NCBI GenBank assembly: GCA_000437375.1
Contig: FR898238.1
Span: 10,966 to 48,100, forward strand
Direction: 5' to 3'
DNA length: 37,135 nucleotides
From: Eubacterium sp. CAG:841
GTDB lineage: Bacteria; Bacillota; Clostridia; Oscillospirales; CAG-272
Within the stretch, counting starts at the first letter, position 1; each line of letters begins with the position of its first letter. The position numbers were made by a program, and so were the translations under genes. Under the pieces are notes generated by a model. The model made no database searches. It was given only the letters and a program-made list of their open reading frames with translations, and was not told where the DNA came from. Positions 25,059 to 32,728 of this stretch are shown one piece after another.

Positions 25059-25099
25059 GTTTTCAAAAATAATTCCCACATACAAAGGAGACCACAAAA

Positions 25100-25945
25100 A
25101 TGAAAAAAATCTTAGCAGTCGCACTCACACTCGCACTTGCCCTTCTGCTCCTCGCATCATGCGGAGGTGAAAAAGGCGTGACTATCGCAGTTCCCAACGA
25201 CACGACAAACGAAGCACGCGCACTTCTTCTTCTCGAAGCAAACGGACTTATCAAGCTCAAGGAAGGCGCAGGCATCGCCGCAACCGCCCGCGATATAGTT
25301 GAAAACCCCTATAACATAACGATAAAAGAAGTTGAAGCTGCTCAGCTTCCAAACTTCCTTCCCGACGTTGACTATGCGGTCATAAACTCGAACTACGCAA
25401 TTCCCGCAGGCTTCAATCCCACAAAGGATTCCCTTGCTATCGAAGGTTCTTACAGCAAATACGCAAACATTCTTGCCGTTAAAGAAGGCAACGAGAACAC
25501 TCCCAAGATAAAGGCACTCAAAGCGGCTCTCGAAAGCAAGCAGGTTGCCGATTTCATAGCAAACAAATATGACGGCTCCGTTATAGGCACGGTTGATAAT
25601 CTCACAGACGGCTACGATTCTTCCGTTGACTACGCTTCTCTTGCCGGCACAAAGATAAAGGTTGCCGCATCTCCCACACCTCACGCCGAGATACTCGGAG
25701 AAGTAAAGAAAATCCTCGCAGAAAAAGACATCACGCTGGAAATCAATGTTCTCTCGGATTATGTCGTTCCGAACAATGTAGTTGAAAGCGGCGAATGTGA
25801 CGCAAACTACTTCCAGCACACACCCTACCTTGACGACTTCAACAAAGAGAACGGCACACACATCGTTTCCGTTGCCGCTATACACGTTGAGCCTATGGGC
25901 ATTTACTCAACAAGCCACAAAACGCTTGACGATATAAAAAAATAA
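25100..25945 (+). CDS. metQ: MetQ/NlpA-family methionine-binding lipoprotein, circularly permuted
   Basis: 281 residues, normal total length. The signal peptide ends in the lipobox LLAS with Cys21, so the protein is a surface lipoprotein delivering methionine to MetNI. The order of the domain halves is abnormal. Residues 26-165 (GVTIAVPNDTTNEARALLLL, AAQLPNFLPDVDYAVINSNY, YANILAVKEGNE) are what is normally the C-terminal half, and residues 183-281 (KIKVAASPTPHAEILGEV, DYVVPNNVVESGECDANYF, QHTPYLDDFN, ending TLDDIKK) are normally the N-terminal half. Normally DDIKK runs straight into GATIAVPND; here the former is the C-terminus and the latter follows the lipobox. A linker of about 17 residues joins the native ends. 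AAAGGAG precedes the ATG at nine bases; metN follows 18 bases later. Both halves are complete, so function is probably kept. Confidence 0.93.
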   Translation: MKKILAVALTLALALLLLASCGGEKGVTIAVPNDTTNEARALLLLEANGLIKLKEGAGIAATARDIVENPYNITIKEVEAAQLPNFLPDVDYAVINSNYAIPAGFNPTKDSLAIEGSYSKYANILAVKEGNENTPKIKALKAALESKQVADFIANKYDGSVIGTVDNLTDGYDSSVDYASLAGTKIKVAASPTPHAEILGEVKKILAEKDITLEINVLSDYVVPNNVVESGECDANYFQHTPYLDDFNKENGTHIVSVAAIHVEPMGIYSTSHKTLDDIKK

Positions 25946-25963
25946 TCAAGGCAGAATTACATA

Positions 25964-26962
25964 ATGATAGAATTACACAACATAAGTAAAACGTTTGAAG
26001 GCGCCGGCGGAAAGGTCGACGCCCTTCACAATATAAATCTGACAATAGAAGACGGAGATATTTACGGTATTATCGGCATGAGCGGCGCAGGAAAAAGTAC
26101 GCTTGTACGCTGTATAAATATGCTTGAACGTCCTACCGGAGGCGAAGTCATAATAGACGGAGTGAATATAGGAGAGCTTTCTCCTGCCGCGCTAAGAGAA
26201 GCCAGACGAAGCATAACGATGATATTTCAGGGGTTCAATCTGCTCATGCAGAAAAACTGCCTGAAAAACATATGCTTTCCTATGGAGCTTGCAGGCATAC
26301 CGAAAGAAGAAGCCAAAGCCCGCGCGACGGAACTTCTGAAACTCGTCGGCTTGCCGGATAAAGCAAAAGCGTATCCCGCTCAGCTTTCGGGCGGTCAGCA
26401 GCAGCGAATAGCCATCGCCCGCGCGCTTGCAACAAACCCCAAGGTACTTCTTTGCGACGAAGCCACAAGCGCGCTCGATCCCAACACCACTCACGCCATT
26501 CTTGAGCTTATAAGGGACATAAACAAAAAGCTCGGAATAACCGTTATAATCATTACTCATCAAATGAGTGTCGTTGAAGAAATATGCAGTCACGTTGCGA
26601 TTCTCGATAACGGCGAAGTCGTTGAGGAGGGCGCTGTCGGAACCGTTTTTGCAAGCCCGAAATCGGCGGCGGCAAGACGGCTTGTTTTCCCGAACGGTGC
26701 AGACGATCAGGTTTCAAATCCACACAAGGAAAAACGCCTCCGCGTTATTTTCAGCGGTGCGCAGGCGGCAAGCATGCCTCTTATATCGTCTATGGCGATA
26801 GAAATGAACATACTTGTAAATATCGTTTCCGCCGCGACGCGCTGTATTGATGACAAAACCTACGGCTCTATGCTTCTGGGCGTTCCCGGCGGTGCCGAAC
26901 AGGCGAAGATGGTCTCCGAATATCTCGGCTCCGTTGAAAATGTAACCGTGGAGGAGGTTTGA
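25964..26962 (+). CDS. metN: Methionine ABC transporter ATPase MetN
   Basis: 332 residues. Walker A GMSGAGKST at 38-46, Q-loop MIFQGFNLL, signature LSGGQQQR at 141-148, Walker B LLCDEATSALDP, H-loop IITHQMSVVEEI. The C-terminal 75 residues, with LRVIFSGAQAASMPLISSMA, form the NIL domain that in MetN binds methionine and slows transport when the cell is replete. It energises uptake of methionine bound by MetQ through MetI. The stop overlaps the ribosome-binding region of metI, indicating translational coupling. The ribosome-binding site upstream of the ATG at 25964 is weak. Confidence 0.96.
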   Translation: MIELHNISKTFEGAGGKVDALHNINLTIEDGDIYGIIGMSGAGKSTLVRCINMLERPTGGEVIIDGVNIGELSPAALREARRSITMIFQGFNLLMQKNCLKNICFPMELAGIPKEEAKARATELLKLVGLPDKAKAYPAQLSGGQQQRIAIARALATNPKVLLCDEATSALDPNTTHAILELIRDINKKLGITVIIITHQMSVVEEICSHVAILDNGEVVEEGAVGTVFASPKSAAARRLVFPNGADDQVSNPHKEKRLRVIFSGAQAASMPLISSMAIEMNILVNIVSAATRCIDDKTYGSMLLGVPGGAEQAKMVSEYLGSVENVTVEEV

Positions 26963-26964
26963 GT

Positions 26965-27663
26965 ATGAACAATATGTTTTCTCCCGAAAAGCTGCAAACA
27001 GCTGTCGATATATTGAAACACGATATTCCCGGCGCGGTGCTTGAAACACTTTATGTCACACTTATCGCAACGCTCTTTGCATTCGTTATAGGACTTCCGC
27101 TCGGCGTTCTGCTGGTTGTCGGCGACAAAAACGGAATTCTTCCGCTTCCTGGCTGGCTTATGAAAGTCCTCAACGTTATCGTAAATCTTCTTCGCTCCGT
27201 TCCTTTTATAATACTTATTGTTGTTGTATTTCCTCTTACCAGACTTATCGTCGGCACGACGATAGGCTCTGTCGCGTCTATCGTGCCGCTTGTCATTGCG
27301 GCTTTTCCGTTCGTCGCAAGACTTGTCGAAAGCAGCCTGCGCGAGGTCAATCCTAATATAATCGAAGCGGCGCAGAGTATGGGCGCAACGCCTTTTCAGA
27401 TAATCACAAAGGTCATGATTCCCGAAAGCATTCCGTCGCTTATTTCAAACGCAACGATTGCCGTAACGACAATTCTCGGTTATACGGCAATGAGCGGCGC
27501 CATCGGCGGCGGCGGACTCGGAAACATCGCTATCATGTACGGTTATCAGCGTTATAACTATATGGTAATTCTGATCGCCGTTGTACTGCTTATAATCCTC
27601 GTTCAGGTTTTCCAAAGCGTAGGAACCGCACTTTCCGTAAAGACGGATAAAAGGCTTAAATAA
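26965..27663 (+). CDS. metI: Methionine ABC transporter permease MetI
   Basis: 232 residues with five hydrophobic segments and the permease EAA loop EAAQSMGATPFQIITKVMIP that docks on MetN; LLRSVPFIILIVVVFPLTR and GAIGGGGLGNIAIMYGYQRY are typical for MetI. Start: ATG 26965 has GGAGG seven bases upstream (inside the metN end); an in-frame TTG at 26959 overlaps that site. Last gene of the operon, followed by a strong terminator. Confidence 0.95.
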   Translation: MNNMFSPEKLQTAVDILKHDIPGAVLETLYVTLIATLFAFVIGLPLGVLLVVGDKNGILPLPGWLMKVLNVIVNLLRSVPFIILIVVVFPLTRLIVGTTIGSVASIVPLVIAAFPFVARLVESSLREVNPNIIEAAQSMGATPFQIITKVMIPESIPSLISNATIAVTTILGYTAMSGAIGGGGLGNIAIMYGYQRYNYMVILIAVVLLIILVQVFQSVGTALSVKTDKRLK

Positions 27664-27669
27664 AATCAT

Positions 27670-27710
27670 AACAAAAAACGTTCTCCCGAATCGGGAGAAC
27701 GTTTTTTGTT
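27670..27710. terminator. Bidirectional terminator between metI and glnS
   Basis: Perfect 20-bp inverted repeat (27670-27689 and 27691-27710) with core ACGTTCTCCCG and T-runs on both strands. It serves the converging metI and glnS genes. Confidence 0.95.
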
Positions 27711-27720
27711 TTCTTGCAGA

Positions 27721-29376
27721 TCAGAATTTGTATCCGTCCTTAAGGCTGACGATTCTGTTGAATCTGTTTGCGTGCTTAGAGTCGGGTGTAAAGTAACCTG
27801 TTCTGACAAATTGGAACTTTTCGCCCGGTTTTGCCTCGCCAAGCGACGGTTCGATCTTTGCATCGTCAATTTCTATTACGGATTCCGGATTGAGATATTT
27901 ATCGTAATCCGCCGTTTCTATCTCACCCATATTTTCAACCGTGAAAAGGTTATTATAAAGCATGACCGTAGTTGTAAGAGCGTTCGGAGCGGAGAGCCAA
28001 TGGATAGTTCCCTTTATTTTTCTGCCGTCCGCAGGATTGCCGTTGCCGGTTTCAAGGTCTGCATTTACGTGTATCGCAACAATATTGCCGTCAGAGTCTT
28101 TTTCAATGCCGGAATATTTGACGATATACGAGCCCATAAGTCTTACTTCGCCGTCCGGTTTAAGACGGAAGAACTTTGGAGGCGGAACCTCTGCAAAGTC
28201 GTCGGCATCGATATAGAGCTCGCGTGTAAACGGAAGCTTTCTCGTCCCTGCCGATTCGTCATTCGGATTGTTTGACACCTCAAAATATTCTGTCTTATCC
28301 GCAGGATAATTATCCACTATAAGCTTTATCGGATGAAGAATAGCAATTCTTCTTTGCGCTTTTTCGTTCAGTTCTTCTCTTATGCAGTGTTCAAGCAAAG
28401 CAATATTTACAAGGTTATCGTTCTTTGCAACGCCCGCACGGGAGATAAAATCGAATATTGATTCGGGCGTAAAGCCTCTTCTGCGGAGAGCGCAGATCGT
28501 GGGAAGACGGGGATCGTCCCAACCGTCGACCATTCCGCTCTCGACAAGATAACGAAGGTATCTCTTACTCATAACGGTGTTGGTAACATTGAGACGTGCA
28601 AACTCTCTCTGCTTGGGCTTGGGATCAAAGCCGCAATTGTCAACCACCCACTCGTACAGCGGACGATGATTTTCAAACTCTATCGAACAAAGAGAATGAG
28701 TAATTCCTTCAAGCGCATCCTGAATTGGATGCGCATAGTCATAAAGCGGATAAATGCACCACTTGTTTCCCTGTCTCTGGTGCGGAACATGAAGAATACG
28801 ATAGATCGCAGGATCACGCATGTTCATATTGGGCGAACTCATATCTATTTTCGCGCGAAGCGTTTTGGAGCCGTCGGGGAATTCGCCGTTCTTCATTCTT
28901 TCAAAAAGGTCAAGATTTTCCTCAACGGAGCGATCGCGATACGGAGAGTTCTTTCCTGGCTCCGTAAGCGTGCCTCTGTATTTACTGAGCTCCTCCGCCG
29001 TAAGATCGCAGACATATGCCTTGCCGGCTTTGATAAGCTTTACGGCATACTCGTAATCTGCGTCGAAATAATCCGAGCCGTAGAAAATACCGCCGTTAGG
29101 CGTTGCGCCGAGCCATTCAAGATCCTCTCTTATACTGTTTACGAATTCATCGCCTTCTTTTACGGGGTTTGTGTCGTCATAGCGAAGGTTGAACTTTCCG
29201 CCGTATTTTTTTGCGGTCTCGTAGTTTATCCAGATCGCCTTTGCGCTTCCTATATGAAGATAGCCGTTCGGCTCCGGCGGAAAACGCGTGTGGATTTTAA
29301 GGTCGGGATTGTTTCTCAGATCTTCATCTATAATATCGTGAATAAAATTATTCTTTATTTCTTTTATTTCTTCCAT
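27721..29376 (-). CDS. glnS: Glutaminyl-tRNA synthetase
   Basis: 551 residues, full length class I enzyme charging tRNA-Gln with glutamine. Seen: RFPPEPNGYLHIGSAKA with the HIGH motif as HIGS (41-44), LRYDDTNPVKE, LYDYAHPIQDALEGITHSLC, and KMSKS as VMSKR (268-272); the C-terminal two-barrel anticodon-binding region is present (LHPIKLIVDNYP onward). It starts three bases after gltX with GAGAGG in the gltX end, so the two are translationally coupled. Many Firmicutes lack GlnRS and use the GatCAB amidotransferase; GlnRS presence implies direct charging here, although both may coexist. Confidence 0.96.
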   Translation of the reverse strand: MEEIKEIKNNFIHDIIDEDLRNNPDLKIHTRFPPEPNGYLHIGSAKAIWINYETAKKYGGKFNLRYDDTNPVKEGDEFVNSIREDLEWLGATPNGGIFYGSDYFDADYEYAVKLIKAGKAYVCDLTAEELSKYRGTLTEPGKNSPYRDRSVEENLDLFERMKNGEFPDGSKTLRAKIDMSSPNMNMRDPAIYRILHVPHQRQGNKWCIYPLYDYAHPIQDALEGITHSLCSIEFENHRPLYEWVVDNCGFDPKPKQREFARLNVTNTVMSKRYLRYLVESGMVDGWDDPRLPTICALRRRGFTPESIFDFISRAGVAKNDNLVNIALLEHCIREELNEKAQRRIAILHPIKLIVDNYPADKTEYFEVSNNPNDESAGTRKLPFTRELYIDADDFAEVPPPKFFRLKPDGEVRLMGSYIVKYSGIEKDSDGNIVAIHVNADLETGNGNPADGRKIKGTIHWLSAPNALTTTVMLYNNLFTVENMGEIETADYDKYLNPESVIEIDDAKIEPSLGEAKPGEKFQFVRTGYFTPDSKHANRFNRIVSLKDGYKF

Positions 29377-29379
29377 TTT

Positions 29380-31065
29380 TCATAACCTCTCTGTCATGTC
29401 GCCTATGCGCGCTTTGACTTTATCTCCGCCAAGAATCTTCATAACGGAATACATGTCCGGAGAATTCATCTTTCCGGTAACCGCAAGACGCAGGAACATA
29501 CTTACGTCCGCAACATTGCCGCCGAACGCCTCCGGATTTGCCTTGTATTCTTTCATGTCTGCGGCAAAGCCTATCGACACCGCTATATCCTTTATCTTTC
29601 CGAACCAAACGTTCTGATCGTCGCCCTCGTCATAAGTCGCGACAAATTTTTCAAGCGCGGACTTTATAACTTCTTTCGGGAACTTTTCGGGGTATTCTTC
29701 TTCTACATTGAAAAGCTCGTCAAACATAAAGCCCATATAGCCTTTTACCTCGTCCCATCTTCCGAAGTCCTTTCTCGGCTTGTTTCCGCCTCTGCCTATT
29801 GCCAGAACGGCTTTTGTAAAATCGGGATCTCTCGTAAACACGCTGTAAAAATCGGGATCAAAGCTCTTTGCCCATTTTGCCGTAGCTTCATAAACCTGTT
29901 CAGCCGTCATTTTTGAGACAACATTCTTTGAAACGTCGCCAAGCTTATCAAAATCGAAAAGACAGCCGGAAACGGACATTTTCTTTATACTGAACGGAAA
30001 TTCCTTATAACTTGCCGTCGGATTCTGCATTCTCCATTCTTCATAGTTGGAATTGAGAAGCGTCATTACATATTCGCATACCGCTTCGGGGCAATAGCCC
30101 ATCTGTGTGTATTCGTCCATATTCGCGCCCATATCGCGCTTTGAAAGCTTCTTTTTATTGCCGTTTTCGTCAAGACGCATTATCTGCGCGATGTGCATAT
30201 ATTTAGGAAGTCTGAACCCAAGATAACGGAAAAGCTGAATGTGCTTCGGAAGGCTCGGAAGCCATTCTTCACCGCGTATAACGTGAGTTGTTCCCATAAG
30301 GTGATCGTCAACCGCGTGAGCGAAATGGTACGTCGGTATTCCGTCCGATTTAAGAAGAACGAAATCCTCGTCGTTTTCCGTAACTTCCATATTGCCTTTT
30401 ACAAGATCGGTGAATTTTATCTTCTTTTCGGGATCTCCGTCAGCAAGTATGCGAAGTACAAACGGCATACCGGCTTTCAGATTTGCCTCAACCTCTTCGA
30501 TAGTAAAGTTTCTTCTCGCAAGCATTTCCGCTTTTCTCTGTGCGGCAACCGCTTCCCAATCGGTGTTCTTTATCTCTTCTTTCTTGTTTATCTGCTGAAG
30601 CTCTTCGAGCTCTTCTTCTGTCGAAAAGCACGGATAAGCCTTCCCCTCTTTTACAAGCTGTTTTGCATAAACGTGGTATATCGGTCCTCTTAGGCTCTGT
30701 TTGTACGGACCGTAGTTCCCCTTGTCACATATCTTTCCGTCATCGCCGAGAATAGCTCCCTCGTCGAAGTTTATTCCGTAGGTTTCAAGCGTTCTTATAA
30801 GCGCTTCGGCAGCGCCGGGAACTTCTCTCTTTGCGTCGGTATCCTCTATACGAAGATAGAAAACTCCGCCGCTCTGATGAGCAAGCCTGTCTCCGACCGT
30901 ACTCGGAAAAAGTCCTCCGAAGTGAACAAAGCCCGTGGGACTGGGAGCAAATCTCGTTACCTTTGCGCCTTCGGGAAGCTCTCTTGGCGGATAGCGCTTT
31001 TCCATGTCCTCCGGAGTTTCCCTGACATCCGGAAAAAGCAACTCTGCAAGATAATTGTAATCCAT
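29380..31065 (-). CDS. gltX: Glutamyl-tRNA synthetase
   Basis: 561 residues, class I enzyme charging tRNA-Glu. Seen: VTRFAPSPTGFVHFGGLFPS with HIGH changed to HFGG (48-51), FYLRIEDTDAKREVPGA, GIPTYHFAHAVDDHLMG, THVIRGEEWLPSLPKH and the KMSKS loop as KKLSKRD. A C-terminal helical region of about 200 residues would bind the anticodon. AAGGAG precedes the ATG at nine bases. It sits between a metallo-hydrolase gene (22 bases upstream) and glnS (3 bases downstream). The variant HFGG motif and partner GlnRS suggest a GluRS that does not need to mischarge tRNA-Gln; that is inference. Confidence 0.95.
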   Translation of the reverse strand: MDYNYLAELLFPDVRETPEDMEKRYPPRELPEGAKVTRFAPSPTGFVHFGGLFPSTVGDRLAHQSGGVFYLRIEDTDAKREVPGAAEALIRTLETYGINFDEGAILGDDGKICDKGNYGPYKQSLRGPIYHVYAKQLVKEGKAYPCFSTEEELEELQQINKKEEIKNTDWEAVAAQRKAEMLARRNFTIEEVEANLKAGMPFVLRILADGDPEKKIKFTDLVKGNMEVTENDEDFVLLKSDGIPTYHFAHAVDDHLMGTTHVIRGEEWLPSLPKHIQLFRYLGFRLPKYMHIAQIMRLDENGNKKKLSKRDMGANMDEYTQMGYCPEAVCEYVMTLLNSNYEEWRMQNPTASYKEFPFSIKKMSVSGCLFDFDKLGDVSKNVVSKMTAEQVYEATAKWAKSFDPDFYSVFTRDPDFTKAVLAIGRGGNKPRKDFGRWDEVKGYMGFMFDELFNVEEEYPEKFPKEVIKSALEKFVATYDEGDDQNVWFGKIKDIAVSIGFAADMKEYKANPEAFGGNVADVSMFLRLAVTGKMNSPDMYSVMKILGGDKVKARIGDMTERL

Positions 31066-31087
31066 CGTCTGTATCTCCTTGAAAAAA

Positions 31088-31672
31088 TTAAAAATCTCGT
31101 GTTTCCCCGTGACCGGGATATATCTTTTTGCCCTTAAGCATGGGCAGAAGTTTCATAAGTGTTTTTCGCATCTCGCCGTAATCGCCGCCATAGAGGTCTG
31201 TTCTTCCGTATCCATCGCAAAACACGGTGTCTCCCGTAAATACCTCTTTCTCGCCGAAAAAGCAAGCAGAACCTTTTGTGTGACCCGGTGTGAGCATGAC
31301 CGTAAGCTTTTTATCGCCTATTTCAAATACATCGCCGTTCGAAAACGTTTTCGGCTCTGTCTGTACGGTGACGTTTGAAAACCCCATCTTTGCAGAAGCA
31401 TTTTTTTCGGGACTCGAAAGAAGCTCGGCGTCTTCCGCGCTTACATATACAGGTGCTTTGCAAAGCACCGAAAGCCTGTCCGCTCCGCCGATATGGTCAA
31501 AATGACCGTGCGTGAGCAGAATATATTTTATTTTGAGTCCGAGTGTCTTTGCGCGCTCAAGGATTGCATCTTCACCCGACGCAGGATCTATCACAGCCGC
31601 TTCTCGTGAGTTTTCGTCATAAAACAAATAACAGTTCGTGCCTATCGGAGGCAATGAAAACATTTCCGTCAT
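31088..31672 (-). CDS. Metallo-beta-lactamase-fold hydrolase (glyoxalase II-like)
   Basis: 194 residues from the ATG at 31672, preceded by GGGGGG at eight bases; the promoter places the transcript start near 31700, excluding the longer start at 31720. Metal motif THGHFDHIGG, then TPGHTKGSACFF, FTGDTVF and YPGHGE complete the metal ligands. The length fits the short GloB-like hydrolases (YcbL type) that act on thioesters such as lactoyl-glutathione analogues; the true substrate is unknown, and the host probably has little glutathione. First gene of an operon with gltX and glnS. Confidence 0.88.
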   Translation of the reverse strand: MTEMFSLPPIGTNCYLFYDENSREAAVIDPASGEDAILERAKTLGLKIKYILLTHGHFDHIGGADRLSVLCKAPVYVSAEDAELLSSPEKNASAKMGFSNVTVQTEPKTFSNGDVFEIGDKKLTVMLTPGHTKGSACFFGEKEVFTGDTVFCDGYGRTDLYGGDYGEMRKTLMKLLPMLKGKKIYPGHGETRDF

Positions 31673-31706
31673 AAAAAATCCCCCCATTTTCAAAACCGTT
31701 TCGGAT

Positions 31707-31735
31707 ATTATACCACGCATATGGAATAATGTCCA
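31707..31735 (-). promoter_or_regulatory. Sigma-A promoter of the hydrolase-gltX-glnS operon
   Basis: Minus strand: -35 TGGACA (31735-31730), 17-bp spacer, -10 TATAAT (31712-31707, consensus). Transcript start near 31700; the leader of about 28 bases leaves no room for a T-box. Confidence 0.8.
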
Positions 31736-31774
31736 TTAAATTTTGCAAAAAATAATAAAAATATATCTTTTATG

Positions 31775-31803
31775 TTGTAATAAAAGCCGCAATATGATAA
31801 AAT
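31775..31803 (+). promoter_or_regulatory. Sigma-A promoter of the WecG/TagA gene
   Basis: -35 TTGTAA (31775-31780), 17-bp spacer ending in TGA (extended -10), -10 TAAAAT (31798-31803). Transcript start near 31810, only about 18 bases before the GTG start. Confidence 0.7.
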
Positions 31804-31827
31804 TTTTCCGTAAAGAGGTGAAACAAC

Positions 31828-32580
31828 GTGCCGAAAACCGATATAAGAGGACTTAAAATAGACAATATAACAATGGCAGAAGCGATCGAAGCTTCCGAAA
31901 AAGTGCTTTCGGGCGGAGGAAAATTGACCGTTTTTACCCCCAACGCCGAAATAGCGCAGGCATGCGCCAAAAGCGAAGAAACAATGCGGATTGTTTCCTC
32001 TGCCGATATGCTTCTTCCGGACGGCGCCGGCGTGCTGAAAGCCGCTGAAATTCTCGGCACTCCGCTGAAGGAGAAAGTCGCAGGCGTCGAATACGGTGAA
32101 AACATCGTCCGCTTATGTGCCGAAAAAGGATATTCTCTATATATTCTCGGCGGAAAACCGGGCGTAGCGGAAAAAGCCGCAGAAAATCTGCAAAATAAAT
32201 ATTCGGAACTCAAAATCGCCGGCTGCCGCGACGGATATTTCGACAAGTCATTTGACGGTTCCGAAAGCACGGTAAATGCCATAAACGAATCAGGCGCAGA
32301 TGTACTTTTTGTATGTCTGGGCTTCCCCGCTCAGGAAAAATGGGCATACGAGAACAAATCGCGCCTTTCGGCAAAAATAATCGCGTGCCTCGGTGGGAGC
32401 GTCGATATTTATGCAGGCACCGCAAAGCGCGCGCCGAAGCTCTTCATCTCACTCCGTCTCGAGTGGCTTTGGCGACTTATAAAGCAGCCGTCGCGCATAG
32501 GCAGGATGATGGCTCTTCCCAAATATATTTCAGAAACCAAAAAATACAAACGAACTCTTCGTAAAAACAGTAAAGTCTGA
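31828..32580 (+). CDS. WecG/TagA/CpsF-family glycosyltransferase
   Basis: 250 residues (GT26 family). Start is a GTG at 31828 with AGAGGTG seven bases upstream. Seen: TVFTPNAEIAQACA, the conserved DMLLPDGAGVL with the catalytic-region Asp, YSLYILGGKPGVAEKA, DVLFVCLGFPAQEKW and a basic C-terminal tail (RLEWLWRLIKQPSRIGRM) that docks at the membrane. TagA adds N-acetylmannosamine to a lipid-linked GlcNAc in wall teichoic acid synthesis; WecG adds ManNAcA. The donor cannot be told here. No other cell-wall polymer gene is adjacent. Confidence 0.92.
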   Translation: MPKTDIRGLKIDNITMAEAIEASEKVLSGGGKLTVFTPNAEIAQACAKSEETMRIVSSADMLLPDGAGVLKAAEILGTPLKEKVAGVEYGENIVRLCAEKGYSLYILGGKPGVAEKAAENLQNKYSELKIAGCRDGYFDKSFDGSESTVNAINESGADVLFVCLGFPAQEKWAYENKSRLSAKIIACLGGSVDIYAGTAKRAPKLFISLRLEWLWRLIKQPSRIGRMMALPKYISETKKYKRTLRKNSKV

Positions 32581-32585
32581 TACAG

Positions 32586-32615
32586 CAGCCCCGCGTAATG
32601 CGGGGCTGTTTCCGT
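32586..32615 (+). terminator. Intrinsic terminator after the WecG/TagA gene
   Basis: Perfect 9-bp stem CAGCCCCGC / GCGGGGCTG with a 5-base loop; the U-run TTTCCGTTTGCTTTTTG is interrupted. Confidence 0.75.
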
Positions 32616-32660
32616 TTGCTTTTTGTTTATCAATTATTTTTGCTTTTTTTCGTCATATCC

Positions 32661-32689
32661 TTTACAAAACGATATTTTCATTGTATAAT
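32661..32689 (+). promoter_or_regulatory. Sigma-A promoter of the PfkB-like gene-ruvX-glyS operon
   Basis: -35 TTTACA (32661-32666), 17-bp spacer, -10 TATAAT (32684-32689, consensus). Leader of about 33 bases. Confidence 0.8.
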
Positions 32690-32728
32690 TAAAATGTATT
32701 ATTTTATCTCAAAGGACGGTGCTTAAAC

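Noticed and set aside
24860..25060. SAM riboswitch or methionine T-box upstream of metQ
   Set aside because: I looked for the conserved T-box sequence (AGGGTGGNACCGCG-like) and for SAM-I core stretches and saw neither; the leader is better explained by the Met-rich ORF plus terminator. A covariance-model search would settle it.
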